Origin: Streptomyces decoyicus | GTDB lineage: Bacteria; Actinomycetota; Actinomycetes; Streptomycetales; Streptomycetaceae | Reading direction: 5' to 3' | Length of the DNA stretch: 64,000 nt | Assembly: GCF_019880305.1 (NCBI RefSeq) | Contig: NZ_CP082301.1 | Span: 744,001-808,000 of the forward strand | Shown: piece by piece, positions 41,432 through 50,806 of the stretch | How the letters are laid out: each line of letters starts with the position of its first letter | Numbering within the stretch: the first letter of the stretch is position 1 | Notes under the pieces: generated by a model | Database searches by the model: none | What the model was told of the DNA's origin: nothing | The model's input: the letters and a program-made list of their open reading frames with translations, nothing else | Translations under genes and position numbers: made by a program

Positions 41432-41515
41432 ATGCCCGCTGCCCACGACGACGAGGCCGTGTACGACGAACGGGAGGGGCCGGTCGCGACCGCCACCCGA
41501 GAGGCGGGGGCCTGA
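41432..41515 (+). CDS. 27-codon ORF coupled to acyl-CoA dehydrogenase
   Basis: A small open frame with a very good AAGGAGGGCGG ribosome-binding site, encoding MPAAHDDEAVYDEREGPVAT and seven more residues. Its TGA overlaps the dehydrogenase ATG (TGATG). The middle resembles the first strand of crotonase proteins (VLYEVRDGVATITLNRP type), so it may be a decayed enoyl-CoA hydratase start retained as a leader. Alternatively it only serves to load ribosomes for the next gene. Confidence 0.35.
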   Translation: MPAAHDDEAVYDEREGPVATATREAGA

Positions 41516-42684
41516 TGGACCTCGAAGTCAGCGCCGCGGACCAGGAGTTCCGCACCGAGGCCCGCGACTGGCTCGTCCGGCACGTACCCGCCGAACCGCT
41601 GCCGTCGCTGGAGACCGCGGAGGGTTTCGCCGCCCACCGGGAGTGGGAGCACCGGCTCTCCGCGGACCGCTGGTCGGTCGTCTCCTGGCCCGAGGAGTAC
41701 GGCGGCAGGGGCGCCTCGCTCCTGCAGTGGCTGCTCTTCGAGGAGGAGTACTACGCCGCGGGCGCCCCGGGGCGGGTCGGCCAGAACGGCATCAACCTCC
41801 TCGCCCCCACCCTCTTCGAGCACGGCACCGCCGCCCAACGCGCCCGCATCCTCGGCCCCATGGCCCGCGGCGAGGTCATCTGGGCGCAGGCCTGGTCGGA
41901 GCCGGAGGCGGGATCGGATCTGGCGTCGCTGCGCTCGACCGCCGTACGGACCGACGGCGGCTGGCTGCTGAACGGGCAGAAGACCTGGTCCTCCCGGGCC
42001 GCCTTCGCCGATCGCGCCTTCGGGCTGTTCCGCAGCCACCCGGACACCGCCCGGCCGCACCAGGGGCTCAGCTATCTGATGTTCCCGCTGGACGCACCGG
42101 GCGTGACGGTACGCCCCCTCGGCCGCCTGGACGGCAAGCCGGCCTTCGCCGAACTCTTCCTCGATGACGTCTTCGTGCCGGATGCGGACGTCCTCGGGGA
42201 GCCGGGGCAGGGCTGGCGGGTCGCGATGAGCACCGCGGGCAACGAACGCGGCCTGACGCTGCGCAGTCCGGGCCGCTTCACCGCGGCCGCCGAGCGGCTG
42301 GCCGCGCTGTGGCGCGAGGCTCCCGGGGCGGCGGACCCGGCCCTGGCCGCGCGGGTGGCCGACGCGCTGATCGGCGCCCGCGCGTACCAGCTCTTCACCT
42401 ATGCCAACGCCTCCCGGCTCGCCGCCGGCGGGTCGATCGGCGCCGAGTCCAGCCTGAACAAGGTCTTCTGGTCCGAGCTGGACATCGCCCTGCACGAGAC
42501 CGCCCTGGACCTGCTCGGCCCGTACGGCATGCTCGCCGACGACGCCGACGAGGCACCCGCGCACGGGAGTTGGGCCGAGGGGTACACCTTCTCGCTCGCC
42601 GGCCCGGTCTATGCCGGCACCAACGAGATCCAGCGCGACATCGTCGCCGAGCGACTGCTCGGCCTGCCGAAGGGGCGCAGGTGA
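41515..42684 (+). CDS. Acyl-CoA dehydrogenase, FadE30/FadE31-like
   Basis: A 389-residue FAD-dependent acyl-CoA dehydrogenase. It has the N-terminal helical domain, the middle-domain motif QAWSEPEAGSDLASLRSTA, LNGQKTWSSRA, and the C-terminal FAD-contacting YAGTNEIQRDIVAERLLGLP. Size and context fit FadE30 (385 aa), which dehydrogenates the HIP-CoA side chain, or the FadE31 alpha subunit. It is coupled upstream to a 27-codon ORF and downstream (TGATG) to a shorter dehydrogenase, suggesting an alpha2beta2 complex like other actinobacterial steroid FadE pairs. Confidence 0.85.
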   Translation: MDLEVSAADQEFRTEARDWLVRHVPAEPLPSLETAEGFAAHREWEHRLSADRWSVVSWPEEYGGRGASLLQWLLFEEEYYAAGAPGRVGQNGINLLAPTLFEHGTAAQRARILGPMARGEVIWAQAWSEPEAGSDLASLRSTAVRTDGGWLLNGQKTWSSRAAFADRAFGLFRSHPDTARPHQGLSYLMFPLDAPGVTVRPLGRLDGKPAFAELFLDDVFVPDADVLGEPGQGWRVAMSTAGNERGLTLRSPGRFTAAAERLAALWREAPGAADPALAARVADALIGARAYQLFTYANASRLAAGGSIGAESSLNKVFWSELDIALHETALDLLGPYGMLADDADEAPAHGSWAEGYTFSLAGPVYAGTNEIQRDIVAERLLGLPKGRR

Positions 42685-43664
42685 TGCGGTTCCTCCTGAC
42701 CGATGAACAGCGGGAGTTCGCCCGCACGCTGGACGGCATGCTGGGGGCGTCCGGCACGCCGGCCGTGGTGCGCGCCTGGGCGGCCGGGGAGCAGAAGCCG
42801 GGCCGTGAGCTGTGGGCGCGGGTCGCGGCGGCGGACGTGTTCGCGCTCGCCGTTCCCGAGCGGCACCGAGGGGTGGGGCCGCTTCCTGTCGAACTCGCCC
42901 TTTCCTTCGTGGAGTTGGGACGCCACGCGGTGCCGGGTCCGCTGGTGGAGACGGTGGCGGCGGCCGCGTTCCTGGAGCGTCTGGGCGAGGAGGCCGGGGC
43001 CGGGGTGTGGCTGCCGCGGATCGCCGCGGGCGACGCCGTGGTCAGCCTGTGCGCCGGAGCCCCCTACGCGCTGGACGCCGATGCCGCCGATGCCGTCCTC
43101 GTCGTCCAGGGCGACACGGTGCGCCGTACGGACACCCACGGCCCCGTGCAGCCCTCCCTCGATCCGGCCCGACGGCTGGCCCGCCCGCTCGGCGGCACCG
43201 TGGTGGCCAGGGGCCCCGCGGTGACCGCGGCCGCCGCGCACGCCGTCGAGGTCGCACGGCTCGCCACCGCGGCGCAGTCCCTCGGCCTCGGCCGGGCCCT
43301 GCTCGCGGCGACGGTGTCCCATGCCGAGCGACGCACCCAGTTCCAGGTGCCCATCGGCTCCTTCCAGGCGGTCAAGCACCGGCTGGCGGACACCCTCATC
43401 GGGCTGGAGTTCGCCCAGCCGCTGGTGTACGCGGCGGCCCTGGCGCTGGCGGCGGGCGCCCCGTCGGCAGGCAGGGAGGTGGCGGCGGCGAAGGTCGCGG
43501 CGGGCGAGGCCGGTTATGCCGCGGCGCGTACGGCACTGCAACTGCACGGCGCTCTCGGTTACACGGAGGAGCTGGACCTCTCGCTGTGGATCCGCAAGGC
43601 CCGCCCGCTGCGGGACGCGTGGGGGACTCCGGCCGACTGCCGCGCCCGTGTCCTCGCCGGCTGA
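42684..43664 (+). CDS. Acyl-CoA dehydrogenase, short FadE32/33-like subunit
   Basis: A 326-residue acyl-CoA dehydrogenase-like protein, shorter than normal, as in FadE32 and FadE33 (318-319 aa). It begins MRFLLTDEQREFARTLDGML. The middle beta domain is reduced. The C-terminal helices are kept (RRTQFQVPIGSFQAVKHRLAD, LHGALGYTEELDLSLWIRKA). The start overlaps the preceding stop by one base. Such truncated proteins pair with a full-length FadE to share FAD sites. It closes the steroid cluster and ends at a strong terminator. Confidence 0.83.
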   Translation: MRFLLTDEQREFARTLDGMLGASGTPAVVRAWAAGEQKPGRELWARVAAADVFALAVPERHRGVGPLPVELALSFVELGRHAVPGPLVETVAAAAFLERLGEEAGAGVWLPRIAAGDAVVSLCAGAPYALDADAADAVLVVQGDTVRRTDTHGPVQPSLDPARRLARPLGGTVVARGPAVTAAAAHAVEVARLATAAQSLGLGRALLAATVSHAERRTQFQVPIGSFQAVKHRLADTLIGLEFAQPLVYAAALALAAGAPSAGREVAAAKVAAGEAGYAAARTALQLHGALGYTEELDLSLWIRKARPLRDAWGTPADCRARVLAG

Positions 43665-43676
43665 CCGCGGACGTGC

Positions 43677-43706
43677 CGCCGTCGTCCGGCGTCTCGGACG
43701 ACGGCG
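43677..43706. terminator. 12-bp stem terminator
   Basis: CGCCGTCGTCCG (43677-43688) pairs perfectly with CGGACGACGGCG (43695-43706) over loop GCGTCT, 12 bases after the dehydrogenase stop. A bidirectional role with the converging padR gene is likely. Confidence 0.7.
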
Positions 43707-43776
43707 CCGCGCCGCCACATCGCGGGCTCAGGAATCCGACGTTCCGCAGAACGAGCCGGCGTCCGCCGCACCCCCC

Positions 43777-44382
43777 CTACAGGTGCCTGCGGTCCCTCTC
43801 CTCCAGGTCGGCCAGCATGGCATCGGCCAGATCCCGCTCGGCGGTGTAGTACCGCTCCGACCACTTCAGGACGAGCGAGGGGTAGGCCCAGGCCTCATCG
43901 GCGTGGGCGCCCGCGACGTCCACCTCGGCGCGCTGCCGCATCGTCTCCGCGTACTCCCGGTGGCGGCCCAGCACTTCACGCATCCGGTCGGCCTCCAGCA
44001 GATGACCGAGCCACAGCCGCAGCATCACCCCGTGCTTGAGGACGGGAGGTTCCACCGGCGCCTCGCGCGCCCAGTGGCGGACCGCCGCCATCCCCTCGTC
44101 GGTGATCACATAGACCCGCTTGTCGCGGTTGCCGGTCTCCTGGGCGACCATCCGGGAGCTGACGTAGCCCACCTTCTCCAGCCGCTTCAGTTCGCCGTAG
44201 ATCTGGCTGAAGGACGGGCTCCAGTAGAAGAAGTGCAGCGACCAGTCCGACCACTTCTTCAGGTCGTAGCCGGAGAGCTCCTCACCGAAGGAGAGCAGGC
44301 CCAGCACCGCCCAACTGGTGGCCGGCAGCGCAGGCTGCTCCGCGTCCCCGGTGTCCACGGCGCCCGCCTTCTTCTCCGTCAC
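43777..44382 (-). CDS. PadR-family transcriptional regulator
   Basis: A 201-residue regulator: PadR winged helix (about 20-105: TSWAVLGLLSFGEELSGYDLKK, SPSFSQIYGELKRLEKVGYV, KRVYVITDEG) and the C-terminal helical dimerisation domain of the Vir_act_alpha_C type (LLEADRMREVLGRHREYAE). PadR proteins repress stress- or drug-responsive membrane genes. It is divergent from the FUSC membrane protein with a dyad symmetry in between, so that gene is the likely target. Confidence 0.88.
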   Translation of the reverse strand: MTEKKAGAVDTGDAEQPALPATSWAVLGLLSFGEELSGYDLKKWSDWSLHFFYWSPSFSQIYGELKRLEKVGYVSSRMVAQETGNRDKRVYVITDEGMAAVRHWAREAPVEPPVLKHGVMLRLWLGHLLEADRMREVLGRHREYAETMRQRAEVDVAGAHADEAWAYPSLVLKWSERYYTAERDLADAMLADLEERDRRHL

Positions 44383-44503
44383 GTGCCGCAGTCTACGGTC
44401 CGTGTCCGCGCAGGCCCGCCGCGGAGATCACCAACTCCCTTCCGCGGCCCTTGCCTTCCTGGTGGTCCCGCTCTTCCTGGTGCTCCCGGTCTTCCAGCAA
44501 AGA

Positions 44504-44524
44504 GGTATTTCTGTTCGAAGTACC
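44504..44524. promoter_or_regulatory. Imperfect 21-bp palindrome between padR and FUSC gene
   Basis: GGTATTTC-TGTTC-GAAGTACC, seven of eight arm positions symmetric, in an AT-rich dip of the divergent promoter region. It is a candidate PadR operator. Confidence 0.45.
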
Positions 44525-44624
44525 CGGCGCTTCCGGGCCCGGGGCGGCCGCCGACCGCTTCCTCGACGCGGCCGCCGGGCGCCCGCGCGGTGCGGACCCG
44601 GACCCGCTGGCCAATAGTGGAGAG

Positions 44625-46856
44625 GTGAGCCCGCTACAGGGAGCTTCCCCGCGGACCGGGCCGCGGCAGTCGGCCGGCGGGCCCGCCGGGGCGGTGCTGC
44701 GCAGACTGCGCTATCTGCTGGAGCACGGCAGACACGGCCTGCGCGGACACCGCTCCGTGGTCGGCAACGCGGTCCGGGTGACAGCGGGCTCGTGCGTGGC
44801 CTTCTACCTCTGCCGCTACGCGCTCGGCCTGACCGTCATGTCCGTCTACGCCACGTTCACCGTGGTGGCGCTCGGCGTGCTGGCCCGGATCCCGGGGTCC
44901 GGGCGCCAGCGCGCCGCAACCGTCCTCACCGCGATCCCGGCCGGGCTGGCGCTCGTCACGCTGGGCACGCTGCTCGCCGTGCAGACCTGGGCCGCCGTCC
45001 TCGGCATGCTCGTCATCGGCTTCGTGGTGGCGTACGCGGGCACCACCGGACCGCGGATCGCCGGGGCGGCACCCGGCATGCAGCTGCTCTACATCCTGCC
45101 GTGCTTCCCGCCGTATGCCCCGGACGCCCTGGGCCAGCGGTTGTCCGGCTTCCTGCTGGGAGCCGTCCTGCTCGCACTCGCCCAGCGCTATGTGCTGCCC
45201 GAACCGGACACCCCGCCCTTCTGCCGGCTGCTGGCCGATGCCTCCGACGCCGCCGCGGACCTGGCCGACCACCACGGCGGGCCCCTTCCCGCGGAAGCGC
45301 TCGCACGGGCGCGCCAAACCGGGGACGCCCTGCGTCCGTCGCGTGTGCCGCCCGCCGACCTGCCCGCCTCCCCCACCCTCACCCACAAGGCCATGGCGCA
45401 CGCCACCGAGTCGGTCCGCACCCTGCTGGCGCGGCTGGAAGCCCTGCACACCGCGGCCGGACCGCACGACGTCTACCACCCGGAGACAGTGGTGCTGCTC
45501 CAGGGCATCAGCGCCGCCGCCCGTGAGGCGGCGGACGCACTGCGGCGCGGCAAGCGGCTGCGGCCCGGCGAGGGCCCCTGCGCGGCGGCCCTCCAGAGTG
45601 AGCTGAACCCCGTGCGGGCCCACCGGGCCGTGGACACCCTGGAGCGGCTCAGCGCCGACGACCGGCTGGTCTATCTGCGCCGACGGTCCCAGGTGGTGCA
45701 GGCCGCCGACTGCGCCGTCGTTCTCGCGCTGGCCACCCGGCTGCTGCTCGGCGACCGTTCCGTCGAACGGAGCCCCGCCGGGCACGCCTTCGCCTATGCG
45801 CAGTCGCATGCCCACCAGCTGTGGTGGCAGCGGCTGACCACGCACCTCACCCCCCGGTCGGTGATCTTCCAGAACGCCTGCCGCTTCGCGCTCGGCCTGG
45901 CCACCGCGCGGGCCATCGCCGGACTCCTCGACCTCCAGCACGGCTTCTGGGTCCTGCTGGCGACGCTCACGCTCACCCGCACCACCAGCCTGGAGACGTG
46001 GTCCGCGGTCCGGCAGGCGCTGAGCGGCACGCTGGTCGGCGCGGTACTGGCCGGCGGGCTGCTGGCGCTCGTCCACGACCGGGACACGGTCTACGCGGTC
46101 GTGCTGCCGGTCGTGATGCTGGTGGCGTTCACCGTGGGGCCGCTGCGCGGGCTGGCCTGGGCGCAGGGCGGGTTCACGCTGGTCGTGGCCACGCTGTTCG
46201 CGCAGGTCTCCCCCGTCACCTGGCAGCTGGCCCCGGTCCGGCTGGTGGATGTACTGGTCGGCAGTCTCATCGGGCTGGCCTGCGGGCTGGTGGCCTGGCC
46301 ACGGGGCGCGGGCCGGGAGGTGCGCAGAAGCATGGCAGGGCTGTGCTCGGCCATCGCCGACGCCATCGGGCACACCACCGCACGGGTCGTCGAACGCTCC
46401 GGCAGCACCGACGTCTTCGTGATCAACCGTGCCCTCATGCTCGCGCAGGAGAGCCTGGCCCAGTACCAGTGCGAGCTGCGGGAGAAGACCGCCACGCAGC
46501 CGGACTGGCCCGCGCTGCTGGTCGCCGGGGCGGACGCGCGGCGCGGCGAACGGCTGCTGCCCGACCGGCCCGGCCGCATCACCGCGCACGGGGCCGGCGC
46601 CTGGTTGCGGCATGCGGCAGACCGGACGGCGGCCGACTACCGGTCCCTCGCCCGGCATCTGCGCACGGACGGCGAGGTGGCCTGGGAAGAGGCCCGGCCA
46701 CTCGACATCCGCGCCCTGCTGGCGGTGGCCCCGGCCATCGCGCGCGAGAGCCCGGACCGGGACACCCGCGCGCTGGCCGCCGCGCTGCTCCTGGACTCGG
46801 TGATCTGGCTCGATGGGCTGACCGCCGATCTGAACCGGATCCACAAGGAGATGTGA
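44625..46856 (+). CDS. FUSC-family integral membrane protein
   Basis: A 743-residue membrane protein of the fusaric-acid-resistance/aromatic-acid exporter superfamily (FUSC). It has two membrane blocks (about residues 45-190 and 420-560) separated by a cytoplasmic helical region, and a soluble C-terminal helical domain. Characteristic stretches include AFYLCRYALGLTVMSVYATF and FGLA-type repeats with HGFWVLLATLTLTRTTSLET. The GTG at 44625 has only a close GGAG and follows an AATAGT hexamer, so a leaderless transcript or an upstream start in the same frame (open to 44451) is possible. Regulation by the adjacent PadR is likely. Confidence 0.75.
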   Translation: MSPLQGASPRTGPRQSAGGPAGAVLRRLRYLLEHGRHGLRGHRSVVGNAVRVTAGSCVAFYLCRYALGLTVMSVYATFTVVALGVLARIPGSGRQRAATVLTAIPAGLALVTLGTLLAVQTWAAVLGMLVIGFVVAYAGTTGPRIAGAAPGMQLLYILPCFPPYAPDALGQRLSGFLLGAVLLALAQRYVLPEPDTPPFCRLLADASDAAADLADHHGGPLPAEALARARQTGDALRPSRVPPADLPASPTLTHKAMAHATESVRTLLARLEALHTAAGPHDVYHPETVVLLQGISAAAREAADALRRGKRLRPGEGPCAAALQSELNPVRAHRAVDTLERLSADDRLVYLRRRSQVVQAADCAVVLALATRLLLGDRSVERSPAGHAFAYAQSHAHQLWWQRLTTHLTPRSVIFQNACRFALGLATARAIAGLLDLQHGFWVLLATLTLTRTTSLETWSAVRQALSGTLVGAVLAGGLLALVHDRDTVYAVVLPVVMLVAFTVGPLRGLAWAQGGFTLVVATLFAQVSPVTWQLAPVRLVDVLVGSLIGLACGLVAWPRGAGREVRRSMAGLCSAIADAIGHTTARVVERSGSTDVFVINRALMLAQESLAQYQCELREKTATQPDWPALLVAGADARRGERLLPDRPGRITAHGAGAWLRHAADRTAADYRSLARHLRTDGEVAWEEARPLDIRALLAVAPAIARESPDRDTRALAAALLLDSVIWLDGLTADLNRIHKEM

Positions 46857-47258
46857 GGCCGCGCCGCCGATCGGCGGGTGCTCGCTGCAACGCGCCCCGG
46901 GCGGCCGCCATTCGAGCAGCAGGATCGTGGCGTCGTCGCTGAGTCTCTCGTCCTGGCTCTCCAAAAGGGCGTGGATCAGCTGGCGGAGCGCCTCGGAGGC
47001 GAGTTCTCCGGCCGCGGTGGCGCGGATGATGGAGTCGGTGAAGGCCGCCAGGCCGAAGCGGCCGCCGCCGGTCGTGCGGGCCCCGGTCACGCCGTCGGTG
47101 TAGAGCAGCACCCGGTCCCCCGGCTCCAGCGCCGCCCGGTGGACCGTGCGCGGGGCGTCGCCGAGCGCGGCGGGCATGCCCATCGGGGGTTCGCCGGGGC
47201 GCTCCGGTGCCTTTTTCAGGACCTGGTGGTCGCGGATCAACAGGGGCGGTGGATGGCC
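46857..47258 (-). pseudogene. Decayed SpoIIE/PP2C phosphatase, C-terminal remnant
   Basis: In one minus-strand frame the sequence reads GHPPPLLIRDHQVLKK, then LEPGDRVLLYTDGVTGARTT and DERLSDDATILLLEWRPP. This is the C-terminal third of a streptomycete SpoIIE-type PP2C phosphatase. The stretch immediately upstream is in another frame (HLLQDFLTAV, 47263-47293), and the segment normally between TAV and GHPPP is missing; the metal-binding N-terminal half is absent altogether. The original stop also appears lost at the FUSC 3' end. I conclude it is a frameshifted, truncated pseudogene. Confidence 0.65.
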
Positions 47259-47637
47259 CGGACGGCCGTCAGGAAGTCCTGAAGCAGGTGTTCGCCGTCA
47301 CCGGCCGGAACACGCTCGACGGCCCTACCCGCTTCCCTCCGCGCACCATCCCTCCGGGCACTGCGAGCCACATGTCTTCCGGGCGCCCGCGCCATCCGGG
47401 AGCGGCATACGGCGGAGCCGGGGCGTTCCGGCACGGGTCCGGCCGCGGGGTTGCCGGGCTCCGGCCTGCCCGGGTGCGGATGGGGTTGCGGGACCTGATC
47501 CTGAAGCAGTGAAGCCGTGTACGACGTGTGGTGTCGCCTTTCACGGGCACCCGCCGGGCAGGAGCACGTAGCGACAGCACAAGGAACCCGACAAGGCAGC
47601 ATGTCGCGGTACCGCCGTGACAGCGGAACGGACACAC
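47259..47637. other. Region upstream of clpC-like gene
   Basis: About 380 bases without an intact gene. The first 40 bases are further debris of the phosphatase pseudogene. The rest should hold the promoter of the Clp gene. No HspR (HAIR) or CtsR-type repeat was recognised. Confidence 0.45.
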
Positions 47638-50178
47638 ATGAGCAACGGATTCATGGGTCCGGAGGGTTACGGCCCGGACTCGTTCGGTGACTTCCTCGCG
47701 CGCTTCTTCGGTGCCGCGCAGTCCGCGAGCGGCGAGCCGGGGCAGCCCGCACCCCGGCAGGCGGACATCGCCCGCATGATGAGCGGGCCCGCCCGGGATC
47801 TGGTGACCTCCGCAGCCGCCTACGCCGCCGAACACGGCAGTCCGGAACTCGGCACCGAGCACCTCCTGCGGGCCGCCCTCGCCGCCGAACCGACCCGCAG
47901 CATGCTGCAACAGGCGGGGGCGGACCCCGACACGCTGGCGGCCGAGATCGACCGCGGCGCGGGTTCGGGGCCGAAGCAGGCCAGCGTGGCCGTGACCCCC
48001 GCGGTCAAGCGGGCCCTGCTGGGCGCGCACGATCTGGCGCGGGACAACGGGGCCTCGTACATCGGCCCGGAGCATGTGCTGGACGCGCTGGCGGCCAACA
48101 TGGACTCGGCAGCGGGGCGCATCCTGAACCTCGCCCATTTCGATCCGCAGGCCGCACCGCAGGGCAGCCTCGGGGGCCAGCACGCGGGCCCCGAGCACGG
48201 CACCCCGCCGAAGCACGACACGCCGACCCTGGACAAGTACAGCCGTGACCTGACCGACCTGGCCCGGGCGGGCCGGATCGACCCGGTCATCGGCCGCGAG
48301 GAGCAGATCGAGCAGACCATCGAGGTGCTCTCCCGCCGGGGCAAGAACAACCCGGTGCTGGTCGGTGACGCGGGGGTGGGCAAGACCGCGATCGTCGAAG
48401 GCCTGGCGCAGCGCCTCGCCGACGGGGACGTCCCCGAGAACCTGGCGGGACGGCGCGTCGTCGCCCTGGATCTGACGGCGGTCGTCGCCGGCACCCGCTA
48501 CCGCGGTGACTTCGAGGAGCGGCTGAACGGCATCATCGAGGAGGTCCGTGCGCACCCCGACTCGCTGATCGTGTTCATCGACGAACTGCATACGGTCGTC
48601 GGTGCCGGCGGGGGCAGCGGAGACGGCGGTTCGCTGGAGGCGAGCAATATGCTCAAGCCCGCCCTGGCACGCGGCGAGATGCATGTCATCGGCGCCACCA
48701 CCCTGGAGGAGTACCGGCGGAACATCGAGAAGGACGCCGCGCTCGCCCGCCGCTTCCAGCCCATCCTCGTGCCCGAGCCCGATGTCTCCGACACGGTGGA
48801 GATTCTGCGCGGGCTACAGGACCGCTACGAAGCCCATCACCAGGTGCGCTACACGAACGAGGCGCTGCTCGCGGCGGTCGAGCTCTCGGACCGCTATATC
48901 GCCCACCGCTTCCTTCCCGACAAGGCGATCGACCTGCTCGACCAGGCGGGCGCACGGGTCAGGCTCCGCTCCGGCGCCAAGGCCACCGACGTACGCGACC
49001 TGGAACGCGAGCGGGAGCAGCTGGTGCGGGACAAGGACCAGGCGGTCGCCGCCGAGCAGTACGAGCGGGCCAGCGAGCTGCGTGACCGTATCGCCGCACT
49101 CGCCGCGCGGATCGAGGCCGGCCGGGGCGAGCCGCTGAGCGACGGCCGGATCGTGCAGGTCACCGCGGAGGACATCGCCGAGATCGTGTCGCGGCAGACC
49201 GGCGTGCCCGTGAGCAGTCTGACCCAGGAGGAGAAGGAGCTGCTGCTCGGGCTGGAGGAACGGCTGCACACCCGGGTGATCGGCCAGGACGACGCGGTCA
49301 CGGCCGTCTCCGAGGCGATCCTGCGGTCGCGGGCCGGGCTTGCCGACCCCGACCGCCCGATCGGCAGCTTCCTTTTCCTCGGCCCGACGGGTGTGGGCAA
49401 GACCGAGCTGGCCCGCGCGCTCGCCGAGGCGCTGTTCGGCACCGAGGACCGCATGGTGCGACTGGACATGAGCGAGTATCAGGAGCGGCACACGGTCAGC
49501 CGGCTGGTCGGTGCTCCCCCGGGATACGTCGGCCATGAGGACGCGGGACAGCTGACCGAGGCGGTGCGCCACCACCCGTATGCGCTGCTGCTGCTCGACG
49601 AGGTGGAAAAGGCCCACCCCGATGTCTTCAACATCCTGCTCCAGGTCCTCGACGACGGGCATCTGACCGACTCCCAGGGCCGTAGGGTCGACTTCAAGAA
49701 CACCGTGGTCGTGATGACGAGCAATCTCGGCTCCGAGGCGCTCAGCGGCGGCCGCGGGGTGCTCGGCTTCGGCCCGGAGAGCACGGACGGGGGCGACGGC
49801 GCGCGGGAACGGGCGCTGGGCTCCTTGCGCGAACACTTCCGCCCGGAGTTCCTCAACCGGCTCGACGAGATCATCGTCTTCCGCCGGCTCACCGACGACC
49901 AGTTGCGTCAGATCACCACCCTGCTGCTCGACGGGACCACCCGCAGGCTGCGTGCCCAGGACATCTCCGTCGAGTTCACCCCCGGCGCCGTGGACTGGCT
50001 CACCCACCGCGGCCATCAGCCCGAATACGGAGCCCGCCCACTGCGGCGCACCATCCAGCGCGAGGTGGACAATGCGCTCTCGCGACTGCTGCTGGATGGT
50101 GCGCTGACGGCCGGGGGCGAGGTGCGCGTCGAGGTGAAGGACGACGAGCTGGCGTTCCGCACCGACGAGAAACGGTAG
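47638..50178 (+). CDS. clpC: ClpC-type AAA+ unfoldase (Clp protease ATP-binding subunit)
   Basis: An 846-residue class I Clp ATPase. A Gly-rich leader (1-45) precedes the Clp_N repeats (about 48-190). NBD1 has Walker A GDAGVGKT (243-250) and Walker B IVFIDELH. The UVR-like coiled segment with [12 protein letters not shown] lies near 470. NBD2 has Walker A GPTGVGKT (582-589) and [16 protein letters not shown] ClpP-docking loop, VLGFGPES, follows at about 707, so it should feed substrates to ClpP. The N-terminus differs from housekeeping ClpC, suggesting an additional, possibly stress-specific paralogue. It is followed eight bases later by a membrane-protein gene. Confidence 0.88.
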   Translation: MSNGFMGPEGYGPDSFGDFLARFFGAAQSASGEPGQPAPRQADIARMMSGPARDLVTSAAAYAAEHGSPELGTEHLLRAALAAEPTRSMLQQAGADPDTLAAEIDRGAGSGPKQASVAVTPAVKRALLGAHDLARDNGASYIGPEHVLDALAANMDSAAGRILNLAHFDPQAAPQGSLGGQHAGPEHGTPPKHDTPTLDKYSRDLTDLARAGRIDPVIGREEQIEQTIEVLSRRGKNNPVLVGDAGVGKTAIVEGLAQRLADGDVPENLAGRRVVALDLTAVVAGTRYRGDFEERLNGIIEEVRAHPDSLIVFIDELHTVVGAGGGSGDGGSLEASNMLKPALARGEMHVIGATTLEEYRRNIEKDAALARRFQPILVPEPDVSDTVEILRGLQDRYEAHHQVRYTNEALLAAVELSDRYIAHRFLPDKAIDLLDQAGARVRLRSGAKATDVRDLEREREQLVRDKDQAVAAEQYERASELRDRIAALAARIEAGRGEPLSDGRIVQVTAEDIAEIVSRQTGVPVSSLTQEEKELLLGLEERLHTRVIGQDDAVTAVSEAILRSRAGLADPDRPIGSFLFLGPTGVGKTELARALAEALFGTEDRMVRLDMSEYQERHTVSRLVGAPPGYVGHEDAGQLTEAVRHHPYALLLLDEVEKAHPDVFNILLQVLDDGHLTDSQGRRVDFKNTVVVMTSNLGSEALSGGRGVLGFGPESTDGGDGARERALGSLREHFRPEFLNRLDEIIVFRRLTDDQLRQITTLLLDGTTRRLRAQDISVEFTPGAVDWLTHRGHQPEYGARPLRRTIQREVDNALSRLLLDGALTAGGEVRVEVKDDELAFRTDEKR

Positions 50179-50186
50179 GAGCCGTT

Positions 50187-50684
50187 GTGGCGGCGCTGGG
50201 GCCTCGTGACACGTCCGAGGGGCGCGACGAGTCGCCGGAGGAGCGGGCCGACCGGCGGTGGAACGAACTGCTGCAAGAGGTGCGGGTGATCCAGACCGGG
50301 GTGCAGATCCTCTTCGCGTTTCTGCTCACCGTCGCCTTCACCCCGCGCTTCACCACGCTCGAACCCACCGACAAGGCCATTTACGTGGTGACGGTCCTGC
50401 TGGGGGCGGCCACGACCGGCGCGCTGATCGGCACGGTGACCTTTCACCGGCTGGTCACCGGCCACCGGTTGAAGCCCGAGACGGTGATGTGGGCCTCGCG
50501 CCTGGCCCTGCTCGGCATCGTCCTCCTGCTGGGGACGGTCGCCTCCGCGCTGCTGCTGATCCTGCGCATCGCCCTGCACAATGCCGCCGTCCCCTGGGTC
50601 GTCGCGGGGCTGGTCGTCTGGTTCGTGGTCTGCTGGTTCGTGCTGCCCGCCTGGATTCTGCACCGGTATTCGACCAGGGACTGA
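50187..50684 (+). CDS. DUF6328-type four-helix membrane protein
   Basis: A 165-residue membrane protein: a charged N-terminus (RADRRWNELLQEVRVIQTGVQI) and four hydrophobic helices (about 43-60, 70-92, 103-128, 132-155). It resembles the streptomycete DUF6328 family; the function is unknown. The GTG follows GTAGGAG eight bases after the ClpC stop, indicating cotranscription and possibly a membrane-quality-control link. Confidence 0.7.
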   Translation: MAALGPRDTSEGRDESPEERADRRWNELLQEVRVIQTGVQILFAFLLTVAFTPRFTTLEPTDKAIYVVTVLLGAATTGALIGTVTFHRLVTGHRLKPETVMWASRLALLGIVLLLGTVASALLLILRIALHNAAVPWVVAGLVVWFVVCWFVLPAWILHRYSTRD

Positions 50685-50806
50685 GCGGAGCGAGCGGACC
50701 GAGCAGACCGAGCGGGGGACACCGCGGGCGCGTCCGGTGCCCGGACCTCTCGTGCCCCTGGGGTGCCGGCGGTCCGACGCCCGATGCGCCCCGCCGCCCC
50801 ATGCGT

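Noticed and set aside
43777..44382. The PadR gene as regulator of the steroid cluster
   Set aside because: KstR2 is a TetR protein and the boxes fit KstR2; the PadR gene is separated by a strong terminator and faces the FUSC gene.
44634..47240. Very long minus-strand open frame opposite the FUSC gene
   Set aside because: Only its first about 125 codons resemble a phosphatase; the remainder is the Gly/Gln/Arg-rich shadow of the plus-strand FUSC gene created by high GC.
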